45,171 nucleotides of DNA from Stenotrophomonas lacuserhaii (GCF_014836545.1 NZ_JACSQS010000023.1:1-45171); one strand, 5' to 3'; shown: positions 28,595-39,000, counted from the stretch's first letter. Notes: generated from the letters alone by a model not told the origin. A program made the numbers and translations.

Positions 28595-29650
28595 ATGCGC
28601 AGCAGTGCGCCAGGTTCCACGTCGGCGCCGCGCGTAGGCGTCGTACTGTGTGCTTTCAACGGCGAGCGGCATCTCGCCACGCAGCTGGACAGTATCCTGG
28701 GGCAGACCCGGTCGGTGGATGAGATCGTGCTGGCTGACGATGCGTCGACAGATGCAACGGCGGCCATACTTGCAGCCTTCGCCCAGCGTGCACGCCGGCA
28801 GGGGGTGTCCGTGCTACTGCTGGAGAATCAGCGCACGCTCGGCTGTGTGCAGAACTTCGCTGCAGCACTCCAGCGCGCCACGGCCGACATCATCCTGCTG
28901 TGTGACCAGGATGACCGCTGGCATCCCACGCGCGTGCAGGATTGCCTGGGCCCGTTCGCCGCCGACCACTCGCTGTTGTTGCTGCATGCCGACGCGCGCC
29001 TGGTGGATGCCACCGGTACCGTCATGTCTGCCAGTCTGTTCGACACCCTGCGCATCCATCCAGCGGAGATTTCCCTGGAGCGTTCGGCCCTGCCCGTGGA
29101 TGCGCTGCTGCTGCGCAATGTGGTGACCGGTGCGACCTGTGCGTTACGGCGGGAGCTGCTGGCTCTGGCCATGCCGATGCCCAGTGCGTGGTTGCACGAC
29201 GAATGGCTGGCCCTGATCGCGGCGCTGCATGGCGGTCTGGATGTCCAGCGCGCTGCGTCCATCGACTATCGCCAGCATGCCGGCAACCACATCGGCGCGC
29301 GGCGCGAAACCCTTTTGCAGCGCATCCGGCGGCTGGATCTTCTGAGCAGGGAAGGCCGCGCGCGGATGCAGCAACGCTTTGCGGTACTGGACCAGACGCT
29401 GCAGCGGCAAGGGGTCTGCTTGGCGCCGCCGCGTTGGACCGGTCTGCAGGCGATCTGCTGGCGGATGGCCGCTTCGCGCTTGCTGCTATATCGGCAGGCG
29501 GAGGTGGAGTGGCGCTGGGTTCTGCACGACCTGACGCGCCTCATCGGCCGCGTGGTGGCGGCAAGCTGGGCCGGTGCGGGCTGGCGTGGGCCCTGCGCGG
29601 CTCTGCACGCTGCGGCCCTGGTCGCGCTGCGGCGTCGTCTGCCAGCTTGA
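28595..29650 (+). CDS. Glycosyltransferase family 2
   Basis: The 351-aa protein is a GT-A transferase of another GT2 branch: GVVLCAFNGERHLATQLDSI, LADDASTDAT (Asp48-Asp49), and LLCDQDDRW (104-109) with the metal-binding acidic residues. A WLHDEWLAL segment carries the probable base. The C-terminal 100 residues are helical with an amphipathic end that may sit on the membrane. The 219-bp gap upstream is AT-richer than its surroundings and probably holds a promoter. The sugar and acceptor are unknown. Confidence 0.87.
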   Translation: MRSSAPGSTSAPRVGVVLCAFNGERHLATQLDSILGQTRSVDEIVLADDASTDATAAILAAFAQRARRQGVSVLLLENQRTLGCVQNFAAALQRATADIILLCDQDDRWHPTRVQDCLGPFAADHSLLLLHADARLVDATGTVMSASLFDTLRIHPAEISLERSALPVDALLLRNVVTGATCALRRELLALAMPMPSAWLHDEWLALIAALHGGLDVQRAASIDYRQHAGNHIGARRETLLQRIRRLDLLSREGRARMQQRFAVLDQTLQRQGVCLAPPRWTGLQAICWRMAASRLLLYRQAEVEWRWVLHDLTRLIGRVVAASWAGAGWRGPCAALHAAALVALRRRLPA

Positions 29651-29735
29651 ACTGAACCCAACGGCGGGGACGGGAACAGGCAGCGTTCGCGGGGCCTGGG
29701 GTAGACTCGGCGCATTCAAATATCGCGCCCTGCCT

Positions 29736-32162
29736 GTGCCCCGACGCTACGATTCCGACGACATCGACGATCTCGACGACGACAACGACACCGGCGCTTC
29801 GCCCTGGCGCCGCCGGTTGATCACCTGGAGCATGGCCGCCGTTGCGCTGGGGCTGGGCTTCCTGATCCCGTATACGGTGTACCTGAACCATCAGGTCACC
29901 CAGCGGTTCGGGGAGCTGCGCTGGCAGATCCCCACGCGGGTGTACGCGCGTCCGCTGGTCCTGCTGCCGGGCAAGGCGATGGACGCGGCCACGCTGAAGA
30001 CCGAACTGGCCGCGTCGGCGTACCGCGATGACGGCGTCGGCGAGGCGCCGGCGACCTACGCGGTGAAGGGCTCGCGCTTCACCATTTCCAGTCGTGGTTA
30101 CAACGATGTTGACGGCCGCGTGGCGCCGCGACGGGTGGAGCTGACGCTGTCCGGTGGCAGCATCGCCTCGCTGCGTGATGCCGAAGGGCGCAAGGCACTG
30201 AAGGCCGCGCGCCTGGATCCGGCCCGCATCGCCACGCTGTACGGGCAGAAGCAGGAAGAGCGCCGCCTGATCCGCATGGAAGAGGCGCCGGACCTGTTGG
30301 TCACCGGCCTGCAGGCAGTGGAAGACAAGGACTTCAACCGCCACCACGGCATCGATCTGTCCGGCATCGCCCGCGCGGTGTGGGTGACGGTGCGGTCCGG
30401 TGGGCAGAGCCGGCAGGGTGCTTCCACGCTGACCCAGCAGCTGGCGCGCAGCGGCCTGCTCGGCATCGGCAAGGAACAGACCCTCACCCGCAAGTTCAAC
30501 GAAGTGCTGTTCGCGCTGATCATGGAAGCGCGGTATGACAAGCGCACCATCTTCGAGGCCTACCTCAACCAGGTGTATCTGGGGCAGCGCGGCAGCCAGG
30601 CCATCCATGGCATGTCCTCGGGTGCCGAATTCTGGTTCGGGCGCGACCTGTCATCGCTGGAAAGCGAGCACATCGCGCTGCTGATCGGCCTGGTGAAGGG
30701 GCCGTCCTATTACGATCCGCGGCGCAATCCGGAGCGCGCGCTGGACCGGCGCAACTTCGTGCTGGGCAAGCTGCACGAGGCCACGCTGATCGATGATGCG
30801 GAATACCAGCGCGCCGTGAAGGCGCCGCTGGGCGTGCCGAAGAATCCCGGCATCGTGGCGGCCAACCGGTTCCCGGCCTACATCGACCTGGTGCGTCGCC
30901 AGCTCGGCCATGATTACCCTGAGTCGGTGCTGCAGGGCGCAGGGATGAGCGTGATGAGTGGCATGGCGCCGTCCGCGCAGGCTTACGCCGAAGGCGCGGT
31001 GACCCGCACCGTGAAATCGCTGGAGAACAAGAAACGGCCGGAGATCCAGGCCGGCCTGGTGCTGACCGACGTGCACAACGGGGACGTGTTGGCCGTTGTG
31101 GGTAACCGCGAAGTTTCCGCGCCGGGCTTCAACCGGGCCATCGAGGCACAGCGCCAGGTCGGCTCGCTGCTCAAGCCGTTCGTGTACCTGCTTGCGCTTG
31201 CCCAGCCGGATCGCTACTCGCTGGCCAGCTGGGTGGATGATTCCCCGGTCACCGTGAACCTCGGGCGCAACCGCAACTGGTCCCCGGGCAACGCGGACAA
31301 CCGCAGCCACGGCACGGTCCGGCTGGTCGATGCGCTGGCACATTCGTACAACCAGGCCACCGTGCGGGTGGGCATGCAGGTGGGTCCGGAGCGGGTCACC
31401 CAGCTCATTCACGTGCTGGCCGGGATCAAGGCCGACCCGAATCCGGCGGTGATCCTGGGCGCGACCGACCAGAGCCCGTATGCGATGGCCCAGCTGTACC
31501 AGTTCCTGGCATCCGGCGGTGAAATACAGCCGCTGCATGCCGTGCGTGGCGTGCTGGACCCGCAGGGCAAGCTGCTCAAGCGTTATGACAAGACTCCGGC
31601 ACCGGCCCAGGAAGGGGATTCGATTGCCGCCAACCTGATCAGCATCGGCCTGCAGCAGGTGGTGTCCAGCGGTACCGCCCAGCGCCTGAACGCCGATGGC
31701 CTGGCGCGCCTGCAGGCGGCCGGCAAGACCGGCACCTCCAACGACGGCCGTGACAGCTGGTATGCCGGCTACACCGGTGACCACCTGGCGGTAGTGTGGA
31801 TGGGCAACGACCAGAACGAGCAGACGGGCCTGTTCGGCGCCACCGGCGCGATGCGGGTCTGGTCGGGCATCTTCTCGCGCCTGCCGACCGCGCCGCTGCG
31901 GGTCAGCGACAAGGGCCTGGACTACCAGTACGTCGAAGCCACCGGAACCGGCGCCACCGATGCGGGCTGTCCCGGCGCACGCCGCTTCCCGTTCGTGGTC
32001 GGCTATGCGCCAGCGTACGCGTCCTGTGCCCCGCCTGCCGCGTTGCCCGAAGAGGGCGGCCAGCAGGGTGGGGGCTGGCGCAGCTGGTTCGGCCTGGATC
32101 CCAAGCCGGATGCTCCCGCAGAACCTTCGGCGCAGCCAGCGCCTTCGACGTCCCCGAGGTAA
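29736..32162 (+). CDS. mrcB: Penicillin-binding protein 1B (bifunctional)
   Basis: Class A PBP with glycosyltransferase and transpeptidase activity for peptidoglycan synthesis. From the GTG at 29736 it is 808 aa: acidic N-tail (DSDDIDDLDDDND), membrane helix (about 31-48), a UB2H-like region, GT51 with catalytic Glu196 (EDKDFNRHHG) and QGASTLTQQLARS, then the transpeptidase with SLLK (Ser477-Lys480), SYN (537-539) and KTG (664-666). The tail is Pro/Ala-rich. The frame extends further upstream, but the sequence before 29736 overlaps the glycosyltransferase gene. CpoB, its E. coli partner, is encoded at 6043. Confidence 0.94.
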   Translation: MPRRYDSDDIDDLDDDNDTGASPWRRRLITWSMAAVALGLGFLIPYTVYLNHQVTQRFGELRWQIPTRVYARPLVLLPGKAMDAATLKTELAASAYRDDGVGEAPATYAVKGSRFTISSRGYNDVDGRVAPRRVELTLSGGSIASLRDAEGRKALKAARLDPARIATLYGQKQEERRLIRMEEAPDLLVTGLQAVEDKDFNRHHGIDLSGIARAVWVTVRSGGQSRQGASTLTQQLARSGLLGIGKEQTLTRKFNEVLFALIMEARYDKRTIFEAYLNQVYLGQRGSQAIHGMSSGAEFWFGRDLSSLESEHIALLIGLVKGPSYYDPRRNPERALDRRNFVLGKLHEATLIDDAEYQRAVKAPLGVPKNPGIVAANRFPAYIDLVRRQLGHDYPESVLQGAGMSVMSGMAPSAQAYAEGAVTRTVKSLENKKRPEIQAGLVLTDVHNGDVLAVVGNREVSAPGFNRAIEAQRQVGSLLKPFVYLLALAQPDRYSLASWVDDSPVTVNLGRNRNWSPGNADNRSHGTVRLVDALAHSYNQATVRVGMQVGPERVTQLIHVLAGIKADPNPAVILGATDQSPYAMAQLYQFLASGGEIQPLHAVRGVLDPQGKLLKRYDKTPAPAQEGDSIAANLISIGLQQVVSSGTAQRLNADGLARLQAAGKTGTSNDGRDSWYAGYTGDHLAVVWMGNDQNEQTGLFGATGAMRVWSGIFSRLPTAPLRVSDKGLDYQYVEATGTGATDAGCPGARRFPFVVGYAPAYASCAPPAALPEEGGQQGGGWRSWFGLDPKPDAPAEPSAQPAPSTSPR

Positions 32163-32167
32163 GTGCC

Positions 32168-32695
32168 ATGTCTTTCCGTACCCTGCGCGTGTCCCTGGTT
32201 GCGCTGGCGCTGAGCGCCTCGCTGGCTGCCTGTGTCAGCGCGCCACCGCCGGTGGTGGCGCCAGTGGATACCACGACGCCCGCCCAGCGCATGGCCGCAG
32301 TCGAGGCCGCCGCAGGTCCTGATGACAAGGAAGTATCGGTGGCGCCGCTGCGCGATCCGCAGGTCGACGATCTGCGCCAGTCGGCGCACGCGCAGCGCCA
32401 GGCCGGTGACTTGGCGGCTGCGGCAGCGCATCTGGACCAGGCCTTGGGCCTGGTTGCTGAAGATCCGGCGGTGCTGCAGGAGCGCGCCGAGATCGCGCTG
32501 CTGCAGGGCCAATGGGCCCCGGCCGAACAGTTCGCGCACCAGGCCCTGCAGCTCGGATCGAAAACCGGTCCGCTGTGCCGTCGTCACTGGGCCACGATCG
32601 AGCAGGCGCGCCTGGCGCGCGGCGAGAAAGAGAACGCCGTGTCGGCCCACGCGCAGATCGCCAGCTGCACCGTGCCGCCGATCATGCGCTACTGA
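32168..32695 (+). CDS. Lipoprotein with TPR-like repeats
   Basis: The 175-aa precursor has a lipoprotein signal with lipobox LAAC (Cys22). Its mature part has a Pro-rich linker and helices with TPR-like spacing (ARQAGDLAAAAAHLDQALGL, ALLQGQWAPAEQFAHQALQL). It starts 5 bp after the mrcB stop, so it is almost surely co-transcribed. By analogy with LpoB it could be an outer-membrane activator or partner of PBP1b, but the sequence is not an LpoB and this is inference. Two Cys near the C-terminus (CRRHW, SCTVPP) could pair. Confidence 0.82.
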   Translation: MSFRTLRVSLVALALSASLAACVSAPPPVVAPVDTTTPAQRMAAVEAAAGPDDKEVSVAPLRDPQVDDLRQSAHAQRQAGDLAAAAAHLDQALGLVAEDPAVLQERAEIALLQGQWAPAEQFAHQALQLGSKTGPLCRRHWATIEQARLARGEKENAVSAHAQIASCTVPPIMRY

Positions 32696-32701
32696 GGTTG
32701 G

Positions 32702-32750
32702 CGAACGGGTAAGGCCCCCTCGCGGGTGGCTGCTATTTGAAGCCGCAGCG
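32702..32750 (+). repeat. 50-bp dispersed repeat, copy 2
   Basis: CGAACGGGTAAGGCCCCCTC opens this copy, 6 bp after the lipoprotein stop codon. The core CGCGGGTGGCT and the tail near GCCGCAGC match copies 1 and 3. Confidence 0.75.
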
Positions 32751-32815
32751 GGAAGTGGGCCGGGTGATGGGGCTGGTCGGGGGACGGCAGAAGCCGCATC
32801 CTGCGGGCCTCGTTT

Positions 32816-32833
32816 CGCGCCATCCATGGCGCG
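32816..32833. repeat. CATCCATG-core hairpin, isolated
   Basis: CGCGCCAT and ATGGCGCG pair around CC. It shares the core but not the stem with the hairpins in copies A, C and D. No long G/C arms are seen beside it, so it may be the remnant of a further copy. Confidence 0.7.
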
Positions 32834-32980
32834 GGTCCACGTCATCGCATTCGCGCTGCCGCTCCCACGCTTTGCTGCGCAAACCGTGGGCCCCGTCTCA
32901 CCAGTACCCACACCCCGCCGCTTCGCGGCCGCCCCTGACTCAGGGGCTCCCTTCACCTGACGAGCCCTGTCTTTCTCCAG

Positions 32981-33209
32981 CCCTTCCAATCCCGCTCTGT
33001 CCATGACTCTGCATGGACCCGTCGAAGGTGGGGCGGGGTGGGTTGGTGGGAACGCTCATCCGCATGGGTCCGGCGCATGCGCCGGACGCGCTGGGCAGGA
33101 GCCCAGCGCAGGTCTTGCCGCCTGTGCAGGACTGCACCGGCGAGCAAGCGGATGGCGAGCCTACAGGGACGTACTTGCGGCGATTCCCACGAACCCACCC
33201 CGCCCCGCC
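32981..33209 (-). repeat. Long inverted-repeat element, copy B
   Basis: Arms 33027-33051 and 33185-33209 (25 nt, two mismatches) are GGTGGGGCGGGG-type. The left flank carries a TCCATG hairpin (32999-33018) and CATGGACCCGTCGAAGG. The loop is the largest of the family and holds two strong hairpins, GTCCGGCGCATGCGCCGGAC (33067-33086) and GCGCTGGGC/GCCCAGCGC, plus GCGAGCCTACAGGGACGTAC. It is reversed relative to copies A and C. Confidence 0.8.
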
Positions 33210-33271
33210 AACGCAACAGCCCTGCAGCTCTTGACGTTCGCTTTTGCACTTGAGCAAGTGCCGGCAAACAC

Positions 33272-34591
33272 TCACCCTTGGACAGGCGCGCCGTGCAGAT
33301 AATCCAGGCTGACCTGCAGCAACGCCCGCAGGCCGACATCCAGCGCCTTCTCATCCAGCAGGAACTTCGGCGAATGATTCGCCGGCGCCTTGGCCGGGTC
33401 GATGCCCTCGCTGGTGGAACCGACGAAGAAGAACATCCCGGGCACTTCCTGGGCGAACAGCGAGAAGTCCTCCGCGCCCATCTGCAGCGGCGGCTCGTAC
33501 ACATTGTCCTTGCCCACCACCGCCTGCAGGCTCGGCAGCATGCGGGCGGTCAGCTCCGGGTTGTTGACCGTGGCCGGGTTGCCTTCGGCCTCGTAGATCT
33601 CGGTCACCGCCGTCGCCCCATGCGCCGCCGTGGTGTGCTCGGCCACGTTGCGCAGGTCGGCGAAGATCTGCTGCCGCATGCCCTCGTCGAAGGTGCGGAT
33701 GGTGCCGACCATCTCCACCTCGTCGGGGATGATGTTGTAGCGGATGCCGCCGTTGATCGCCCCGAAGGTCACCACCGCCGGCTGCTGGGACAGGTTGGTG
33801 CGACGGCTGACGATGGTCTGCGCAGTACCGATCAGGTCGGCCGTGGCCACGATGGGGTCCACCCCGTTCCATGGCGCCGAACCATGCGTCTGGCGGCCGA
33901 TCACCTTGATCCCGAAACGATCCGAGGCCGCCATCAGCGGGCCACCACGCACGGCGATCTTGCCCGCCTGCACGCTGGAGAACACGTGCAGGCCGAACAC
34001 CGCCTCCGGCTTGAAATCGGCGAACACGCCTTCCTTCAGCATCAACGCCGCACCGCCCTCTTCCGGCGGCGGCGCGCCTTCCTCTGCGGGCTGGAAGATC
34101 AGCATGACCTGGCCCGGGAGGTCCTTGCGCATCGCCACCAGCGCTTCGGCCACGCCCAGCAGCGTGGCGGTATGCGCATCATGGCCGCAGGCATGCATGA
34201 CGCCGACCTGCTGGCCGCGGTACGTGCTGGTGGCCTTTGAGGCAAACGGCAGCCCGGTCTGCTCGGTCACCGGCAGCGCGTCCATGTCCGCCCGCAGCGC
34301 GATCTTCGGGCCGGGCTTGCCGCCTTCGATGATCGCCACCACGCCGTGGTGGGCGATACCGGTCTTCGGCTTCAGGCCCATTGCGCGCAGCCGCTTGGCG
34401 ACTTCGGCCGAGGTGCGCTCCTCACGGTTGGACAACTCCGGATGCTGGTGGAAATCGCGACGCCATTCCACTACCTGGGCCTGCAGGCGCTCGGCGGCAG
34501 CGGCCACTTCGGGACGCTCGGCGGCCTGGCCATGGGCAAGCATCGGCAGGGCCAGCAGCAGGGCGGATGACAGCAGCGCGCGACGGGGCAT
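33272..34591 (-). CDS. Exported M20 family amidohydrolase
   Basis: A zinc aminoacylase/carboxypeptidase of the M20D type (IAA-amino acid or hippurate hydrolase-like), 439 aa. Signal peptide MPRRALLSSALLLALPML, cleaved near AHG-QA, places it in the periplasm. Metal and catalytic motifs: MHACGHDAHTATLLG, FQPAEEG, and MGAEDFSLFAQ. A lid/dimerisation domain with FGIKVIGRQTHGSAPWNGVDP lies in the middle. The ATG at 34591 follows GGAG at 6 bp. The substrate is not predictable. It is divergent from the efflux genes. Confidence 0.93.
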   Translation of the reverse strand: MPRRALLSSALLLALPMLAHGQAAERPEVAAAAERLQAQVVEWRRDFHQHPELSNREERTSAEVAKRLRAMGLKPKTGIAHHGVVAIIEGGKPGPKIALRADMDALPVTEQTGLPFASKATSTYRGQQVGVMHACGHDAHTATLLGVAEALVAMRKDLPGQVMLIFQPAEEGAPPPEEGGAALMLKEGVFADFKPEAVFGLHVFSSVQAGKIAVRGGPLMAASDRFGIKVIGRQTHGSAPWNGVDPIVATADLIGTAQTIVSRRTNLSQQPAVVTFGAINGGIRYNIIPDEVEMVGTIRTFDEGMRQQIFADLRNVAEHTTAAHGATAVTEIYEAEGNPATVNNPELTARMLPSLQAVVGKDNVYEPPLQMGAEDFSLFAQEVPGMFFFVGSTSEGIDPAKAPANHSPKFLLDEKALDVGLRALLQVSLDYLHGAPVQG

Positions 34592-34776
34592 CGGGATCTC
34601 CACGGTAGGGTTGCGCTTGAATGTAGGCCAAGCTGTCGCTTTCGGGAACCTTCGGCCGCTGGCAGGGTCGGAGCATCCGGCCCTTTTGGCATGCAGGCAG
34701 CGGCACCGCCCGCAGGTATGCTTGGCACCTTGCCAGCCGTGCGCCTTGCCCGGCCCAGCCCCCAGGAGTGATTGGA

Positions 34777-36018
34777 ATGTCGCGTTTGTGGAAGATCGTG
34801 CTGCTGGTGGTGGCAGTGTTGGTGGTCGTCTTCATCGGCCTGCGCATGGCCGGTGGTGGCAAGGAAAAATCGTCCGGCGACGCCGCCGCGAGCGCTGAGC
34901 GCGGTGGACCGCCGGCCGACGCCGGCCCGGTACCGGTGACCGTGGTCCAAGCGCAGCGCCAGGACGTGCCGGTGTACGCCAGCGCTCTGGGCACGGTGAG
35001 CGCGATGAATACCGTCACCGTCAGTCCGCAGATCGGCGGCCAGCTGATGAGCCTGAACTTCCGCGAAGGCCAGGAAGTGAAGAAGGGTGACGTGCTGGCG
35101 GTGATCGACCCGCGCAGCGCGCAGGCGAGCTACGACGAGGCGGCTGCCGCCAAGCGCCAGAACCAGGCGCAGCTGGCCACCGCACGCTCCAATTACCAGC
35201 GCTCCAGCGCACCGGAGTATGCGCAGTACGTTGCCAAGACCGACCTGGATACCCAGCGCAATCAGGTGGCCCAGTACGAGAGCGCGGTGGCCGCCAACGA
35301 GGCCAGCATGCGCGCCGCCCAGGTGCAGTTGCAGTACACCCGGGTCACCGCGCCGATCACCGGCGTGGCCGGCATCCGTGCGGTGGACGCCGGCAACGTG
35401 GTCAGCGCCGGCACTGCCCTGGTCACCCTGACCCAGGTGCACCCCATCCACGTGGTGTTCAACCTGCCCGAGCGCCAGCTGGGCGACGTACGCGCCGCGC
35501 AGCAGGCCGGCGCGGTGCAGATCGCCGCGCTGGACCGCACCGATGCGCACGTGATCAGCGGCGACGGCACCCTGGACGTGGTGGACAACCTGATCAGCAG
35601 CGACAGCGGGACTTTCCGCGCGCGCGCCCTGTTCGCCAACCAGGACAACATCCTGTGGCCCGGCCAGTTCGTCAACGTGCGGCTGCAGCTGCGCACCATC
35701 GGCGGCGGCATCGTCATCCCGACCCAGGCCGTGATGCGCGGCCCGGACGGCGAGTACGTCTATGTCGTGCAGGCCGACAACACGGTCAAGATGCAGACCG
35801 TGCGCAGCGGCGTGGAAGTCGGTGACAGCCACGTGCAGGTGACCGAAGGCCTGAAGGGCGGCGAGCGGGTGGTCAGCGAAGGCCAGTTCCGGCTCAAGCC
35901 GGGCGCCAAGGTCAACGCGCTGAAGCCGGGCGAGACCCCGGCCGCGCCGACCGAAGCCGAACTGAAGGCGGCACAGCAGCAGAACGGCGGCGGCCGCCGC
36001 GGCGGTGGTCCGCGCTGA
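34777..36018 (+). CDS. RND efflux periplasmic adaptor subunit (MdtA-like)
   Basis: Membrane-fusion protein of an RND pump, 413 aa. An N-terminal membrane anchor (LWKIVLLVVAVLVVVFIGL), then alpha-hairpin, lipoyl and beta-barrel domains: VSPQIGGQLMSLNFREGQEVKKGDVLAVIDP, VTAPITGVAGIRAVDAGNVV and the C-terminal VIPTQAVMRGPDGEYVYV. A Gly/Arg-rich tail ends it. The ATG at 34777 follows AGGAG at 8 bp. It is followed by two RND pumps, as in mdtABC of enterics and muxABC of pseudomonads. Confidence 0.93.
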   Translation: MSRLWKIVLLVVAVLVVVFIGLRMAGGGKEKSSGDAAASAERGGPPADAGPVPVTVVQAQRQDVPVYASALGTVSAMNTVTVSPQIGGQLMSLNFREGQEVKKGDVLAVIDPRSAQASYDEAAAAKRQNQAQLATARSNYQRSSAPEYAQYVAKTDLDTQRNQVAQYESAVAANEASMRAAQVQLQYTRVTAPITGVAGIRAVDAGNVVSAGTALVTLTQVHPIHVVFNLPERQLGDVRAAQQAGAVQIAALDRTDAHVISGDGTLDVVDNLISSDSGTFRARALFANQDNILWPGQFVNVRLQLRTIGGGIVIPTQAVMRGPDGEYVYVVQADNTVKMQTVRSGVEVGDSHVQVTEGLKGGERVVSEGQFRLKPGAKVNALKPGETPAAPTEAELKAAQQQNGGGRRGGGPR

Positions 36019-36042
36019 GCGCGGCGATCGCCTGAGTTACCG

Positions 36043-36064
36043 GCGCCGGCACTTCTGCCGGCGC
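36043..36064. other. Intercistronic hairpin, adaptor to first pump
   Basis: GCGCCGGCA and TGCCGGCGC form a perfect 9-bp stem with loop CTTC in the 75-bp gap. It may stabilise the adaptor mRNA relative to the pump genes or give partial termination. Confidence 0.5.
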
Positions 36065-36093
36065 TGTCATGACGTTCCAGCAAGGATCCGCCC

Positions 36094-39000
36094 GTGGGCT
36101 TTTCGACCCTCTTCATCCGCCGCCCGATCGCCACCTCGCTGCTGATGGCGGGCCTGCTGCTGCTCGGCATCCTCGGCTACCGCCAGTTGCCGGTATCGGC
36201 GCTGCCGGAAATCGATGCGCCCAGCCTGGTGGTCACCACGCAGTATCCCGGTGCCAATGCCACCACCATGGCATCACTGGTGACCACGCCGCTGGAACGG
36301 CAGTTCGGGCAGATCTCCGGACTGGAGCTGATGACCTCCGACTCGTCGGCCGGACTGTCCACGATCATCCTGCAGTTCTCGATGGAACGGGACATCGACA
36401 TCGCCGCGCAGGACGTGCAGGCGGCGATCCGCCAGGCCACCCTGCCCTCCTCGCTGCCCTACCAGCCGGTCTACAACCGGGTCAATCCGGCCGATGCGGC
36501 CATCGTCACCCTGAAGCTGACCTCCGATACGCGCCCGCTGCGCGAGGTCAACAACTACGCCGATTCCATTCTCGCCCAGCGCCTGTCGCAGGTGCAGGGC
36601 GTGGGGCTGGTGTCGATCGCCGGCAACGTGCGCCCCGCCGTGCGCATCCAGGTCAATCCGGCGCAGCTGTCCAACATGGGCCTGACCCTGGAAGACCTGC
36701 GCAGCGCGCTGACCCAGGCCAACGTCAGTGCGCCGAAGGGCTCGCTGAACGGCAAGACCCAGTCCTACAGCATCGGCACCAACGATCAGCTGACCAGTGC
36801 CGCCGAGTACCGCGATACCATCATCAGCTACCGCAACGGGGCGCCGGTGCGCCTTTCCGACGTCGCCAACGTGGTGGACGGGGTGGAGAACGACCAGCTG
36901 GCGGCGTGGGCCGACGGCAAGCCGGCGGTGCTGCTGGAAGTGCGCCGCCAGCCCGGCGCCAACATCGTGCAGACGGTGGAGCGCGTGCGCGCCCTGCTGC
37001 CGCAGCTGCAGGGCGTGCTGCCCGCCGACGTGCACCTGGAGATCTTCTCCGACCGGACCGAAACCATCCGCGCCTCGGTGCATGAAGTGCAGTTCACCCT
37101 GATCCTGACCATCGGACTGGTGGTTGCGGTGATCTTCCTGTTCCTGCGCCGCCTGTGGGCCACCATCATTCCCTCGGTGGCGGTACCGCTGTCGCTGGCC
37201 GGCACCTTCGCGGTGATGGCCTTCGCCGGCATGTCGCTGGACAATCTTTCGCTGATGGCGCTGGTGGTGGCCACCGGCTTCGTGGTCGACGATGCGATCG
37301 TGATGATCGAGAACATCGTCCGCTACATCGAACAGGGCAAGAGCGGCAAGGAAGCGGCGGAGATCGGCGCCCGCCAGATCGGCTTCACCGTGCTGTCGCT
37401 GACCGTTTCGCTGGTGGCCGTGTTCCTGCCGCTGCTGCTGATGCCCGGTGTCACCGGCCGGCTGTTCCATGAATTCGCCTGGGTGCTGAGCATCGCGGTC
37501 ACGCTGTCGATGCTGATCTCGCTGACCCTGACTCCGATGATGTGCGCCTACCTGCTCAAGCCGGACGAACTGCCGGAAGGCGAAGACGCGCATGAGCGCT
37601 CGGCGGCGGCCGGCAGGCAGAACCTGTGGAGCCGCACCGTCGGGCTGTACGAGCGCAGCCTGGACTGGGTGCTGGCCCACCAGCCGATCACCCTGGCGGT
37701 GGCCGGCGCTGCGCTGGTGCTGACCGTGGTGCTGTACCTGCTGATCCCCAAGGGCCTGCTGCCCGACCAGGACACCGGCATGATCACCGCCGTGGTCCAG
37801 GCCGACCAGAACGTAGCCTTCCCGCAGATGGAACAGCGCACCAAGGCCGTGGCCGAGGCACTGCGCAAGGATCCGGACGTGACCGGGGTGTCGGCGTTCA
37901 TCGGCGCCGGCAGCATGAACCCGACGCTCAACCAGGGCCAGCTGTCGATCGTGCTGAAAGAGCGCGGCGAGCGCGACGGCATGGACGTGATCCTGCCGCG
38001 CCTGCAGGACGCCGTGCGTGACATCCCCGGCATCGCGCTGTACCTCAAGCCGGTGCAGGACGTGACCCTGGACACGCGCGTGGCCGCCACCGATTACCAG
38101 TTCGTGCTGTCCGACGTGCAGGCCGATGAAGTGGCCACCCATGCCACGCGCATGACCGAAGCGCTGCGCAAGCGCCCGGAGCTGGCTGACGTGGACAACA
38201 ACCTGTCCACGCAGGGCCGCGCGTTGGAACTGAACATCGACCGCGACAAGGCCAGCGTGCTGGGCGTGCCGATGCAGACCATCGACGACACGCTCTACGA
38301 TGCCTTCGGCCAGCGCCAGATCTCCACCATCTTCACCGAACTCAACCAGTACCGCGTGGTGCTGGAAGTCGCGCCGGAGTTCCGCACCAGCACTGCCCTG
38401 ATGGAACAGCTGGCGGTGGCCTCCAACGGCACGGGCGCATTGACCGGCACCAACGCCACCAGTTTCGGCCAGGTGACCTCGTCCAACTCGTCCACGGCCA
38501 CCGGCATCGGCAACCAGAACACCGGCATCACCGTCGGTGGCGGCGGCATCATTCCGTTGTCCGCACTGGCCGACAGCAAGGTGACCAGTGCCCCGCTGGT
38601 GGTCAGCCACCAGCAGCAGCTGCCGGCGGTGACGATCTCCTTCAACGTGGCCCCGGGCTACTCGCTGTCCGCTGCGGTGAAGGCCATCGAAGAGACCCAG
38701 GCCGAACTGCAGCTGCCCTCGCAGGTGCATGCACAGTTCATCGGCAAGGCCGCCGAGTTCACCGGCAGCCAGACCGACGTGGTGTGGCTGCTGCTGGCCT
38801 CGCTGGTGGTGATCTATATCGTGCTGGGCGTGCTGTATGAAAGCTACATCCACCCGATCACCATCATCTCCACCCTGCCGCCGGCCGGCGTCGGTGCGCT
38901 GCTGGCACTGATGCTCAGCGGCCTGAGCCTGTCGGTGGACGGCATCGTCGGCATCGTGCTGCTGATCGGCATCGTCAAGAAGAACGGCATCATGATGGTC

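Larger units (their letters stand above)
32696..33271. other. 576-bp repeat-rich intergenic region
   Basis: No gene is supported. The convergent gap between the mrcB operon and the M20 gene holds the 50-bp repeat copy 2 (32702-32750), a CATCCATG hairpin (32816-32833), GCCGC-TTC-GCGGC-like and CCCCTGA-CTCAGGGG hairpins around 32928-32947, and inverted-repeat element copy B (32981-33209). Confidence 0.75.
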
